From: Verrucomicrobiaceae bacterium
GTDB taxonomy: Bacteria; Verrucomicrobiota; Verrucomicrobiia; Verrucomicrobiales; Verrucomicrobiaceae
Direction: 5' to 3'
Assembly: GCA_016795465.1 (NCBI GenBank)
Contig: JAEUHK010000030.1
Location: forward strand, 124,001-188,000
DNA length: 64,000 bases
The notes beneath the pieces were generated by a model. It did no database searches. It saw nothing but the letters and a program-made list of their open reading frames with translations, and had not been told where the DNA came from. Of the stretch, positions 28,539-36,386 are shown piece by piece. Every line of letters starts with the position of its first letter. The stretch's first letter is position 1. The position numbers and the translations under genes were made by a program.

Positions 28539-29351
28539 TTAAGGTCCAATCAGCACGATCGGACCTTCCCCCTTCGGCACGCCGCCTTCTTTTTCGACGC
28601 TGAGGGCGAACTTCGAGGCATCGGTCACGTCGGTGACGGGCTTGAAGTCCACTTTGGCAAAACCCTCGCCATCCACGCGGACGATGCCAGCATCGACGGG
28701 CACGGGCTGTTTCGGATCGACGACCCAGAGCTGGTAATCTTTGCCAGCCTCGACGGGCGGCATTTTTTCGAGCTTGAGCACGCCTTGATGCTTCTCGCTG
28801 TCCCACACGACAACGGCCACGCCTTGCTTGTAGGCATCGACGGAGCTTTGAAGCGTGGCGATGCGCATTTGGGCCAGCGCATCGCGTTTTTGCAGCGAAG
28901 CGATTTCGCCATTCAAAGCGGCGATTTGCTTCTTGAAGCCTTCGCGCAGCGTCTCACGGACTTTTTCCGCCACGGCGAGCTCGGAGACGGCGCTAACGAG
29001 TTGTGTTCTCGTGCGCTCGCGTTCCATCCACAGCCACGCGGATGAGGCGGCGAAGGCCGCGGCAGCAGCCCAGCCGGTGAAGGCCCAAAAACCGCTGCCA
29101 CCGCTCGAATAGGCCACCGCGCCGCCCTTGCGACGCGAGCGGATTTGGGCGCGGACGCGGCCTTTGAGGGCGGAAGGCGGCGCGAGGGGCGTGACGGCAC
29201 CGGCGAGATGCGCGGCGGCATCCTCCAGCTCGGCGCAGAGGTCTTTTAAGGCACGATCCCGGAGCACCACGCCATCCAGCGTGCGCTTTTCATCGCCTTC
29301 GAGCATGCCGAGGGCGTGCAGGGCGGCCAGCTCCTCAAATCGCTCCTCCAT
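28539..29351 (-). CDS. Membrane anti-sigma factor, RskA-like
   Basis: 270 residues. The N-terminal cytoplasmic part (ERFEELAALHALGMLEGDEKRTL) is the zinc-free anti-sigma domain type of RskA. One membrane helix lies near 85-105 (FWAFTGWAAAAAFAASSAWLW), followed by a coiled coil (~110-170). The C-terminal RskA domain holds KLEKMPPVEAGKDYQLWVVD and FALSVEKEGGVPKGEGPIVLIG. It would bind and inhibit the ECF sigma factor encoded upstream, with release by membrane proteolysis in known systems. Its start overlaps the sigma gene by 17 bp, so the two are co-expressed. Confidence 0.88.
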   Translation of the reverse strand: MEERFEELAALHALGMLEGDEKRTLDGVVLRDRALKDLCAELEDAAAHLAGAVTPLAPPSALKGRVRAQIRSRRKGGAVAYSSGGSGFWAFTGWAAAAAFAASSAWLWMERERTRTQLVSAVSELAVAEKVRETLREGFKKQIAALNGEIASLQKRDALAQMRIATLQSSVDAYKQGVAVVVWDSEKHQGVLKLEKMPPVEAGKDYQLWVVDPKQPVPVDAGIVRVDGEGFAKVDFKPVTDVTDASKFALSVEKEGGVPKGEGPIVLIGP

Positions 29352-29919
29352 CCTTGCCTCCTTTCAGCAGGTCTCGCAGGCGCATGAGCCCGCGGCGGAT
29401 GTTGGTTTTCACCGTCCCGAGCGGCATGCTGAGCGTCTCAGCGATGACGTGATGGGTGAGACCTTTCAAAAAGGCCAGCTCGACCAGCTTGCGCTGCTCC
29501 GCCGGGAGCTGCTGGAGGGCCGCGCGGACGATTTCAGCCCGCTCGCGGGACTGCACATCCTCATCGGCGCCGGGCAGCGAGTCATTGTCACCCAGCGTGG
29601 CATGCTCGAGCGAGGCGGCCTCGACGAGGCGCGTGCGGCGGCCGAGCGCCCGCATGCGGTCGATGGCCTTGTTGCGGAAAATCATGACGGCCCAGGTGAA
29701 GGCCTTCGCGCGGGAGGGATCGTAGCTGGCCGCGTGATCCCAGAGCTGCACAAAACCATCCTGCAGCACATCCTCGGCATCTTTTTCATCGTGGAGCATC
29801 TGGCGCAGCAGGCCGAAAAGGCGCGGCGCGAGGCGATCATAGAGCGTGTCAAAAGCACGCGAGTCCCCGCGTGCGACACGCTGGAGCAGCTCTTCCTCGG
29901 TGGGTTCGTCCGTACTCAT
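29335..29919 (-). CDS. ECF-type RNA polymerase sigma factor
   Basis: 194 residues from the ATG at 29919. Region 2 is seen as AFDTLYDRLAPRLFGLLRQM...DAEDVLQDGFVQLWDHA and FTWAVMIFRNKAIDRMRALGRR. Region 4 is LPAEQRKLVELAFLKGLTHHVIAETLSMPLGTVKTNIRRGL, a helix-turn-helix for the -35 element. This resembles the SigK/RskA type. An upstream extension to 30027 exists but has no sigma motif. The divergent neighbour is rsmA, ~240 bp away; that gap should carry the sigma gene's promoter, but I found no convincing autoregulated ECF motif. Confidence 0.92.
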   Translation of the reverse strand: MSTDEPTEEELLQRVARGDSRAFDTLYDRLAPRLFGLLRQMLHDEKDAEDVLQDGFVQLWDHAASYDPSRAKAFTWAVMIFRNKAIDRMRALGRRTRLVEAASLEHATLGDNDSLPGADEDVQSRERAEIVRAALQQLPAEQRKLVELAFLKGLTHHVIAETLSMPLGTVKTNIRRGLMRLRDLLKGGKDGGAI

Positions 29920-30159
29920 GGGGGAGGGTTTAGGGCGGACGACGGCGCGAGGACTCGACGAGACGAGGTTTCCACGCCGGGCGGAGCCACCCGGGGACGA
30001 CTTCCATGACAGAGCTTCGGTGATCACACAAGTTTTTGCGTCAACGAAGAGCCTTTGGATTCACCGAATGCAACGTCGTGGCCACCGCGACAGTCAGGCC
30101 GGGGCAAAATGCCACCGAGTTGACGGCGGAGTTGCCGAAGGCCCGCCGCCCGCGCATGG

Positions 30160-31524
30160 ATGCCGCGCATGAAGTCCCCTTCCCCCCGCCGAACCCTGCG
30201 CAGCCGTGAAGGCGCGGAGATCGCCCCGCGCAAGAGCATGGGCCAGAATTTCCTTGTCAATGAGTCGATCTCGAAGTGGATCGCGGACCAGATCCAGCCG
30301 GATGATGCCCCGCTCGTGGTGGAGATCGGCCCCGGCATGGGAGCGCTCACGGAGCATCTCATCGGCCGGCCGCGGAAGCTGGTGCTCATCGAAAAGGACT
30401 ATCAGCTCGCCCCGGAGCTGAAGCGCCGCTTTGAAGACCGGGCGGACATCGAAGTGATCGCGGAAGATGCCACGCGGATCGATTTGAGGCCGTGGTTCCA
30501 GCACGGGCCGGTCAAATTGATCGGCAACCTGCCCTACTCGGTCGGCGGCGAGATTTTGAAGCACTGGCTGGCCCTGCCCACGCCGGTGAGCAGCGCCGTT
30601 TTCATGCTGCAAAAGGAGGTGTGCGACCGCCTCGCCGCGAAATGCGGTGACGATGCCTACGGCGGCCTCTCGCTGCTCGTGCAAAAGGACTGGGACGTGG
30701 AGACGCTGCGCATCGTGCCGCCGGAGGTTTTCAATCCGAAGCCGAAAGTCGATTCCGCTGTCATCCGAATCACACCGCGTGATCCGGCCTCGCTGCCGGT
30801 GTTTGACCGCGTGCTGTTTGACCGGCTGGTGCGCATGGGTTTCTCCCAACGCCGCAAGCAGCTCAAAAACCTGCTGCCCGAGCCACCGCAGAGCTGGCAG
30901 GCACTCGTCGAGGCGCTCGGCGTGCCGGCAGCGATTCGCGCCGAGGAGCTTTCGCTCGAAAAGTGGGTGCAAATTGCCCGCTGGTATGAAAACCGCACGG
31001 AGGCCGATGCCGGCCAGAAGGCGAGCGAGGTCTTTGATGTGGTGAACGAGCGCAACGAGGTCATCGGCCAGCGCACGCGGGGCGAGGTGCATCGGGAAAA
31101 GCTGCTGCACCGGGCCGTGCACATCTTCGTGATCAACTCACGCGGCAAAATCTACCTCCAGCAGCGGTCGCATTTGAAGGACGTCTCGCCTTTGAAGTGG
31201 GACAGCAGTGCCGCCGGGCATCTCGATGCAGGTGAAAGCTATGCCGAGTCCGCGGTGCGTGAGCTGAAGGAGGAGATCGGCATCGACGTGGAGGCCACCG
31301 AGCTGGCCGCGGAGATCCCGGCGGGTGACAACACGGATCACGAGTTCGTCGAACTGCGCCTCGCCAAGCATGACGGCCCCATCCGCTGCCTGCCGGAGGA
31401 GATCGCTTGCGGCGAATGGTTCACGCCGGAGGACATCGACGCGTGGGTGAATGCGAGGCCGCAGGACTTCGCGAAGGGATTCGTGACCTGCTGGAAGGCT
31501 TGGCGGGCGGCAGGGAGTTCGTAG
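30160..31524 (+). CDS. rsmA: RsmA (KsgA) 16S rRNA dimethyladenosine transferase fused to a Nudix hydrolase
   Basis: 454 residues. Residues ~20-275 are RsmA: SMGQNFLVNES, SAM loop EIGPGMG (55-61), catalytic NLPY (123-126) and VFNPKPKVDSAVI (190-202); this part dimethylates A1518/A1519 in 16S rRNA. After a short linker, residues ~290-450 form a Nudix domain of the IPP isomerase-like type: DVVNERNEVIGQRTRGEVH, HRAVHIFVIN and a complete Nudix box from G353 to I375 (GHLDAGES, REL, EEIGI). Nudix enzymes hydrolyse nucleoside-diphosphate-linked compounds; the substrate is unknown. No frameshift or internal stop separates the two. Start ATG at 30160, or 30169. The stop codon lies inside a hairpin repeat. 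Confidence 0.93.
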   Translation: MPRMKSPSPRRTLRSREGAEIAPRKSMGQNFLVNESISKWIADQIQPDDAPLVVEIGPGMGALTEHLIGRPRKLVLIEKDYQLAPELKRRFEDRADIEVIAEDATRIDLRPWFQHGPVKLIGNLPYSVGGEILKHWLALPTPVSSAVFMLQKEVCDRLAAKCGDDAYGGLSLLVQKDWDVETLRIVPPEVFNPKPKVDSAVIRITPRDPASLPVFDRVLFDRLVRMGFSQRRKQLKNLLPEPPQSWQALVEALGVPAAIRAEELSLEKWVQIARWYENRTEADAGQKASEVFDVVNERNEVIGQRTRGEVHREKLLHRAVHIFVINSRGKIYLQQRSHLKDVSPLKWDSSAAGHLDAGESYAESAVRELKEEIGIDVEATELAAEIPAGDNTDHEFVELRLAKHDGPIRCLPEEIACGEWFTPEDIDAWVNARPQDFAKGFVTCWKAWRAAGSS

Positions 31525-31578
31525 TTCGGGCTTCAGCCTGTCAACGACGCTCCCAGCACGGGCTGAAGCCCGAACTAC
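31521..31578. repeat. Hairpin with GTAGTTCGGGCTTCAGCC arms
   Basis: GTAGTTCGGGCTTCAGCC (31521-31538) is perfectly complementary to 31561-31578, an 18-bp stem with a 22-nt loop. The TAG stop codon of the RsmA-Nudix gene (31522-31524) is within the left arm. No T run follows on either strand, so it is not a standard terminator, although it could still act as one between the convergent genes. A partial arm-like GGCTGAAGCCC occurs at 18847. Confidence 0.9.
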
Positions 31579-31602
31579 AAACGCATGGTGCCGTGTGGCA
31601 GA

Positions 31603-32769
31603 TCACTTCTCGCCGCGGGAGCGTTCCTCATCCTCGCGAGCGAGGTCTTCGGTGGTTTTTTCACGCTCGGGGGCCGGAGGCTCGTCATCGGGCATGACGG
31701 AGCTTTGGTCTTCGCCGGAATCGAGGTTGTCGTAATCGACAGCGGCAGGCTCGCTGGTGCCTGAAGCAGGCTTTTCAACCTCCGGCGGAGGCGCGGAAGG
31801 TGTGGCGGCAGGTTTTTGGTATTCGTCCTTCAAATCATCATCCTCGTCGCCGGCGGTGGACCACGGGTTGTAGCTATCGTTGTCCCAATCGTCGTTGTTC
31901 GCCTGTTCGAGCTCCTTCTCGTCTTTTTCGAGCTGGGCGTAGTATTCGGGGTAGGCCGCCTTGTCCTTCTTCTCCATCCGCCAGGCGAGGAAGACGCAGA
32001 TGGCATACAAAACATAGAGCGGACCGCTCATGAGCATGAGCGTGAGCACGTCCGGCGTGGGCGTGATGACCGCCGCGAAGAGCGTGATGGCCACCAGCGC
32101 ATGCCGCCAAGTGTTCTTCATGATAGTGAAGTTCAGGATGTCGAGCTTCACGAGGGCCATGACGATCACCGGCAGCTCAAACGCGATGCCAAAGACCAAG
32201 ACGAAGCGAGTGGAGAATGTGACGTAGTTCGACAGCGTCCAGTCCTGACGTGAACCGACCGATTTGGCGAACTCATCGAAAAAGGCCAGCGCACGCGGAA
32301 GCACGCTCCAGTAGGCGAAAGCGGCTCCGGCGAGGAAAAGACCGGTGCCGATGGCGATGGCCGGCCAGAGAAGTTTCTTCTCGCTCGGCTTCAAACCCGG
32401 CAGAATGAACTGCAGCAAGAAAATGAGCAGCAGCGGGAAGGAAATGATGATCGCCGCAATCATCGAGACATTGATCGCCATCATAAAAGGACCGGCGACG
32501 TCGATGTTTTGGAGCAACTGGCTGGCACCAGCCTCGTCTTTCGCCAGTCCGGCGAAGATGATCGGCATCTGGATGGCCCGGAACAGTTCCTGGTAAAAAA
32601 CAAAAGTGCCGATCGTGCTGATCACGAGCGTGCTCACCATGCGCACGATCATCGTGCGGAGGTCTTCGAGGTGCTCGATGAAGGGCTTTTCCGCGTCGGT
32701 TTCGCCGCCGAGGTTCAGCGCGACCTTGTCACGAACGGAAAAGACTTTTTTGAGGATACCTTGCCACAT
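31603..32769 (-). CDS. tatC: Sec-independent protein translocase TatC with long acidic tail
   Basis: 388 residues. The membrane core (~25-275) has six hydrophobic segments and the TatC signatures FIEHLEDLRTMIVR (30-43), where the Glu of HLEDLR binds the twin-arginine signal, plus FGIAFELPVIVMAL and ITPTPDVLTLMLM. TatC normally ends near 250 residues. Here a further ~115 residues form an acidic, Pro/Asp/Glu-rich tail without predicted structure. Several Tat-type substrates are encoded in this window (9566, 10949, 49223). No tatA or tatB lies nearby. It is convergent with the RsmA-Nudix gene. Confidence 0.93.
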   Translation of the reverse strand: MWQGILKKVFSVRDKVALNLGGETDAEKPFIEHLEDLRTMIVRMVSTLVISTIGTFVFYQELFRAIQMPIIFAGLAKDEAGASQLLQNIDVAGPFMMAINVSMIAAIIISFPLLLIFLLQFILPGLKPSEKKLLWPAIAIGTGLFLAGAAFAYWSVLPRALAFFDEFAKSVGSRQDWTLSNYVTFSTRFVLVFGIAFELPVIVMALVKLDILNFTIMKNTWRHALVAITLFAAVITPTPDVLTLMLMSGPLYVLYAICVFLAWRMEKKDKAAYPEYYAQLEKDEKELEQANNDDWDNDSYNPWSTAGDEDDDLKDEYQKPAATPSAPPPEVEKPASGTSEPAAVDYDNLDSGEDQSSVMPDDEPPAPEREKTTEDLAREDEERSRGEK

Positions 32770-32809
32770 GGGGGAGATTTGGGGGACGGAGAGCTAGCGA
32801 TGAATTGAA

Positions 32810-33439
32810 TCAAAGCAAACCCTTGGCCGCCATCCGCGCGAAAAGCGCCAGTGACAGGGCGTTGGTGATCTCGTTTTCCGCGATCATCCTCCGCAGCTCT
32901 CCTGCACTGACGAAACGCACGGAGCTGATGTGCTCGCTGCCCTCCGGTTCCGGCTGGCTCACGACACACACGGGTTCCGCGTGGAAAAGATAAACGCATT
33001 CATCGGTGAAACCTTGCGAAGGAAGATACCAGCCCATCGGCGTGAGCCTGCCCGCGGCGGGATCGAGGGCCAGCCCGGCCTCCTCGCGCAGCTCATTCAG
33101 CGCGGTGGCCACGATGGTCTCGCAGGTCGTCTCGGTGTCGATTTGACCAGCTGGAAACTCCCACATCGTCTCCTGCACCGGCAGCCGCTCCTGCGAAATG
33201 AGAACGAAACGCCCGTCCGCCAGCCGCGGAGCGATGGCCACGGCCGCTTTCCGCCCGACGACGAGCCAGGGCTGCGGCTTCTCCCGTCGCCCGGGGGTGA
33301 GGTAGTGGTTCAAATCGACACTGACATGCGGGTTGTCGAACTTCCGCTCGCTGCTCACGATCTGCCAGCCGGGCTCGGCACCGGGCTGGAAGAGGGGAAA
33401 CTCAGGGCAAAGAGGGGCGGTGGAAGGCATGGCGGTCAC
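32810..33439 (-). CDS. Nudix hydrolase, ADP-ribose pyrophosphatase-like
   Basis: 209 residues. Seen: AVAIAPRLADGRFVLISQERLPVQETMWEFPAGQID, then a Nudix box with REL-type end (LNELREEAGLAL). A six-residue insertion (TETTCETIV) makes the first half of the box irregular. The layout, with WEFPAG before the box and GFTDECVYLFHAEPV after it, matches ADP-ribose/NDP-sugar pyrophosphatases. The start is either GTG at 33439, which overlaps the upstream stop as GTGA, or ATG at 33430. It is translationally coupled to the kinase-like gene before it. Confidence 0.85.
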   Translation of the reverse strand: MTAMPSTAPLCPEFPLFQPGAEPGWQIVSSERKFDNPHVSVDLNHYLTPGRREKPQPWLVVGRKAAVAIAPRLADGRFVLISQERLPVQETMWEFPAGQIDTETTCETIVATALNELREEAGLALDPAAGRLTPMGWYLPSQGFTDECVYLFHAEPVCVVSQPEPEGSEHISSVRFVSAGELRRMIAENEITNALSLALFARMAAKGLL

Positions 33440-34370
33440 AAATCGTCGTCGTTCACATCTTCAAAGGCTTTTCGCTGGGGCAAATGACCCGTCTCACGCC
33501 AGATCCGGGCATCCTCGACCGCCTCAAAGATCATCCGGTCCACACGAGCCAGTTCGGCCGGAAGCGGTGTGAGCAACGCATCGATGATGCAGGGCCTGCC
33601 GCTTGCATCCTTCATCACATTTCCCGGATGCAGATCACTCATGATCCAGGGCTGGTCATCACACCAAAGCACCCAAACGGGCCGCTTGAAGCTGCTGCGG
33701 CACGGCACGGCCTGCATGCGGGCCACCGCTTCCGGTCGCATGCGATCAATCAGCGCCACCGTGAGGTCACGAAGGTTGTCAAAATCGCCGTAAGGCTGCG
33801 CGAGAGGTTGTTTGGCGATCAGATACTCACCCTGGTCATCGATGCCCACGAGCTCGGTGGGATGCGCACCGGCCTCGTGCATCACCGTGAGCTTTTCGAT
33901 GGTCTCATGGAGCACGGCATCACGAACGGTCATGATGATGCCTTCGCGTTCGAGGTCCCTTTCGATTTCAAAGGTCTTGCCGAGGCCGCCATTGATGTGA
34001 AGCGGGAACAGCTTGTAAACGACCCCGCCGGCAAAATCAGCGAAGGGGCTGGCCTCGGCTCCTGTCTTCAGCGGTGCCAGCACATCGGAGATGATCATTC
34101 CATCCTCGTCGCGGCTCAGCCCGAGCTGGCTCAGGCTGACGAGCGGGACTCCCCACTCTCGGGCTCGACCGGCAACAAGGGCTGCCCAAGCATCAGCCGT
34201 AAACGATTGCCGGGATGCAGAGTCGCGAGTTGCCTCCTGGATGCCTTTCGCTCGTCGTCGGTTAAGGGCAGAGCAAGCTGATCGCTCGGCGGGCCCGAAG
34301 GCAGCCCCTTGGAGGGCTGTTTCCCGGCCTGTGCGGAGGTCGAAGCAGGTTTGTTCTGGGAGGTGGCCAT
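33436..34370 (-). CDS. Kinase-like (polyvalent-type) protein; coding appears to change frame near its N-terminus
   Basis: The C-terminal ~240 residues are convincing: GVVYKLFPLHINGGLGKTFE, LTVMHEAGAHPTELVGID, a kinase-like catalytic loop IMSDLHPGNVM with CIIDALLTPLP. This is the same layout as the gene at 21732. In this frame, upstream of about 34230, the translation becomes Arg/Cys-rich and unnatural. The -1-related frame from the ATG at 34370 instead gives a plausible N-terminus (MATSQNKPASTSAQAGKQ ... LALPLTDDERKASRRQ) that ends at 34131. The whole gene therefore seems to need a -1 shift around 34150-34230, where an in-frame AGGAGG occurs. It could be an indel, a sequencing error or recoding. 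It lies between fabD and a Nudix gene and overlaps the latter by 4 bp. Confidence 0.6.
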
Positions 34371-34419
34371 TCACAGGGAGAGTGAAGGTGTTGCCGAGGC
34401 CGTCAAGCGACGCGACAGC

Positions 34420-35352
34420 TCACGCATTCAGCGCAGCGACCGCGGCTTCGAGGCTGGCGACGTCTTTGATGGTCGTCACCTGCACGGATTTGTCGATCTT
34501 GCCCATTAGACCGGCCAGCGTGCCATCGGGGCCGAGTTCAATAAAACGCGTGTGACCAGCGGCGATGAGGCTCTGCATGCACTCGACCCAGCGCACGCTG
34601 CCGGTGACCTGGCGCGTGAGCGTCTCGCGGATCTCCTCGGCGCTGGAGACGGCCTTGGCGGCGAAATTGCTCACCACGGTGCAACGCGGTGTGGCGATGG
34701 TGGTCTGCGCGAGCACGGCGGCGAGCTTGTCCTGCGCCGATTGCATCAAACGAGAGTGGTAGGCACCAGCCACGGGCAGCGGGATGGCACGCTTGATGCC
34801 CTTGTCCTTCGCCTTGGCCGCGGCGGCCTCGATGCCGCTGGCACTGCCGCTAAGCACGATCTGGCCGGGGGCATTCAGATTGGCCACATCGACATCGCAT
34901 TCGGCGGCGAGCTCGCGGATGGCGGATTCTTCACCGCCGAGCATCGCCAGCATCGCGCCCTTCGTGCTGTCGCAGGCTTCTTCCATGAAGCTGCCGCGTT
35001 GAAAGACGAGCTTCAGGCCGGTGGCGAAATCAAAGGTGCCCGCGGCGGCGTGCGCGGTGAATTCACCGAGCGAAAGACCGGCGGTGGCGACGATTTCGAG
35101 CTGCGGGACCTTCGCCTTGAGCACTTCGAGGATGGCGAGACCGTGGGCGTAAAGTGCGGGCTGGCAGCGGCTGGTCTTCGTGAGGTCTTCCATCGGCCCC
35201 TCAAACATCACCTTCGTCAGCGAGAAGCCGAGCGCGGCATCCGCCTGCTCCAGCAGGCTGCGGACTTCGGGGAAGGCCTCGGCGAGGTCCTTGCCCATGC
35301 CGACTTTTTGAGCGCCCTGACCGGCGAAGAGGAGAACAGCGGGGAGAGACAT
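34420..35352 (-). CDS. fabD: Malonyl-CoA:ACP transacylase (FabD)
   Basis: Transfers malonyl groups from CoA to acyl carrier protein for fatty acid synthesis. 310 residues, normal length. Motifs: LLFAGQGAQKVGMG (7-20), the nucleophile elbow ATAGLSLGEFTAH with the active Ser near residue 93, ALLGS-type segment NLNAPGQIVLSG, and PLPVAGAYHSRLM with the catalytic His near 200. FIELGPDGTLAGLM is near the end. No other fab gene is adjacent. Confidence 0.96.
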   Translation of the reverse strand: MSLPAVLLFAGQGAQKVGMGKDLAEAFPEVRSLLEQADAALGFSLTKVMFEGPMEDLTKTSRCQPALYAHGLAILEVLKAKVPQLEIVATAGLSLGEFTAHAAAGTFDFATGLKLVFQRGSFMEEACDSTKGAMLAMLGGEESAIRELAAECDVDVANLNAPGQIVLSGSASGIEAAAAKAKDKGIKRAIPLPVAGAYHSRLMQSAQDKLAAVLAQTTIATPRCTVVSNFAAKAVSSAEEIRETLTRQVTGSVRWVECMQSLIAAGHTRFIELGPDGTLAGLMGKIDKSVQVTTIKDVASLEAAVAALNA

Positions 35353-35402
35353 GGTGTGAGGAGAGAGGGAGTTTGAGAGTGATGGAGTGTTGAGAGGACG
35401 TG

Positions 35403-35432
35403 GCGGGCGTGAAAGTCGCCTTTCACGCCCGC
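35403..35432. repeat. Perfect 13-bp hairpin between two minus-strand genes
   Basis: GCGGGCGTGAAAG (35403-35415) and CTTTCACGCCCGC (35420-35432) are perfectly complementary around a 4-nt loop. It lies in the fabD/hydrolase gap, 20 bp after the hydrolase stop. There is no T tract in the direction of transcription, so it may be a repeat or a weak terminator. Confidence 0.8.
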
Positions 35433-35452
35433 GGAAGAGTTGGGAGCCTGTT

Positions 35453-36256
35453 TTAGTGCTTCAGCAGCCACTCGGTGGTGCGGGGATTGAAGTCGCCGAG
35501 GCACTCCCAGTGGAAGGCGTGGCCGGCGTTGTCATACAAATGCAGGTCCGCACCGGGGATGGCGGCGGCCACTTCCTCGCTCATCCACCTCGGCGTGAAG
35601 GTGTCGTTCTTCCCGCCGATGACGAGGGTGGGGCACTTCACGTTCTTGAGCTCGTTGAGCGTGTTGTGGCTGATGGCGGCGGCGCTTTGCGCCTCGGTGG
35701 CGTGCAGCGGCTGCGGCGCGGGGTTGATGGCGGCATCCTTCAGGCCTTGCTGCATGTTGTTCCAGCAGTCGTCGTTGTCGAACCACGGCTTGGTGAAGAT
35801 GAGCATCTGAATCCACTGCATGAAGTCCTCGGGGCGCATGTCCGCCTTCGCCTTCATGAGATGCTGCCAGGTGTAGAGGCCAAAGCGGTCCTGACGAGCC
35901 CAGGTACACATGAGGATCATGCTCTTCACCTTGTCCGGATGACGCAAAGCGAGCTGCTGGGCGATCACGGAGCCGAGCGAGCAGCCGACGACACGCGCCT
36001 GCTTGATGCCGAGCTTGTCCATGAGGCCGGCGTAGTCGTCCGCCATCATCGCGGTGGTGTAGGGGCCTTCGGGCTTGTCGGTCTCGCCCACGCCGCGGTT
36101 GTCACCGAGGATGCAGCGGAAGTGCTTTTCCCAGGCCTGCGCATGCGCATCCCACACGCCGCCGGGGGCGGTCACGCCCATGATGCAGACGAGCGGATCA
36201 CCGCTGCCGCGTTCCTGATAAAACATTTTGATACCGTTGGTTTCGACGTGGGGCAT
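35453..36256 (-). CDS. Alpha/beta hydrolase
   Basis: 267 residues from the ATG at 36256 (MPHVETNGIKMFYQERG). The fold is shown by PLVCIMGVTAPGGVW (oxyanion region), LGDNRGVGETDKPEG, the nucleophile elbow VVGCSLGSVIAQQLAL (Ser near residue 95), the acid segment LVIGGKNDTFTP, and NAGHAFHWE with the catalytic His. No signal peptide is seen. The substrate cannot be told; the sequence is of the haloperoxidase/3-oxoadipate enol-lactonase type. The longer frame to 36478 overlaps the start of the divergent amidase gene and was not used. Confidence 0.88.
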   Translation of the reverse strand: MPHVETNGIKMFYQERGSGDPLVCIMGVTAPGGVWDAHAQAWEKHFRCILGDNRGVGETDKPEGPYTTAMMADDYAGLMDKLGIKQARVVGCSLGSVIAQQLALRHPDKVKSMILMCTWARQDRFGLYTWQHLMKAKADMRPEDFMQWIQMLIFTKPWFDNDDCWNNMQQGLKDAAINPAPQPLHATEAQSAAAISHNTLNELKNVKCPTLVIGGKNDTFTPRWMSEEVAAAIPGADLHLYDNAGHAFHWECLGDFNPRTTEWLLKH

Positions 36257-36386
36257 AGCCTTGGATGGGTTGGAGGGTGGATCGTGAAAAGGGAGCCGCG
36301 ATTTGAGCAGGGAGGCCGGGGAGCAACAAGCAAAAATCACGTTTGCACCGCGAGAGAGCACGAGTGAGGTCGTTTTCCGTTTCCGC

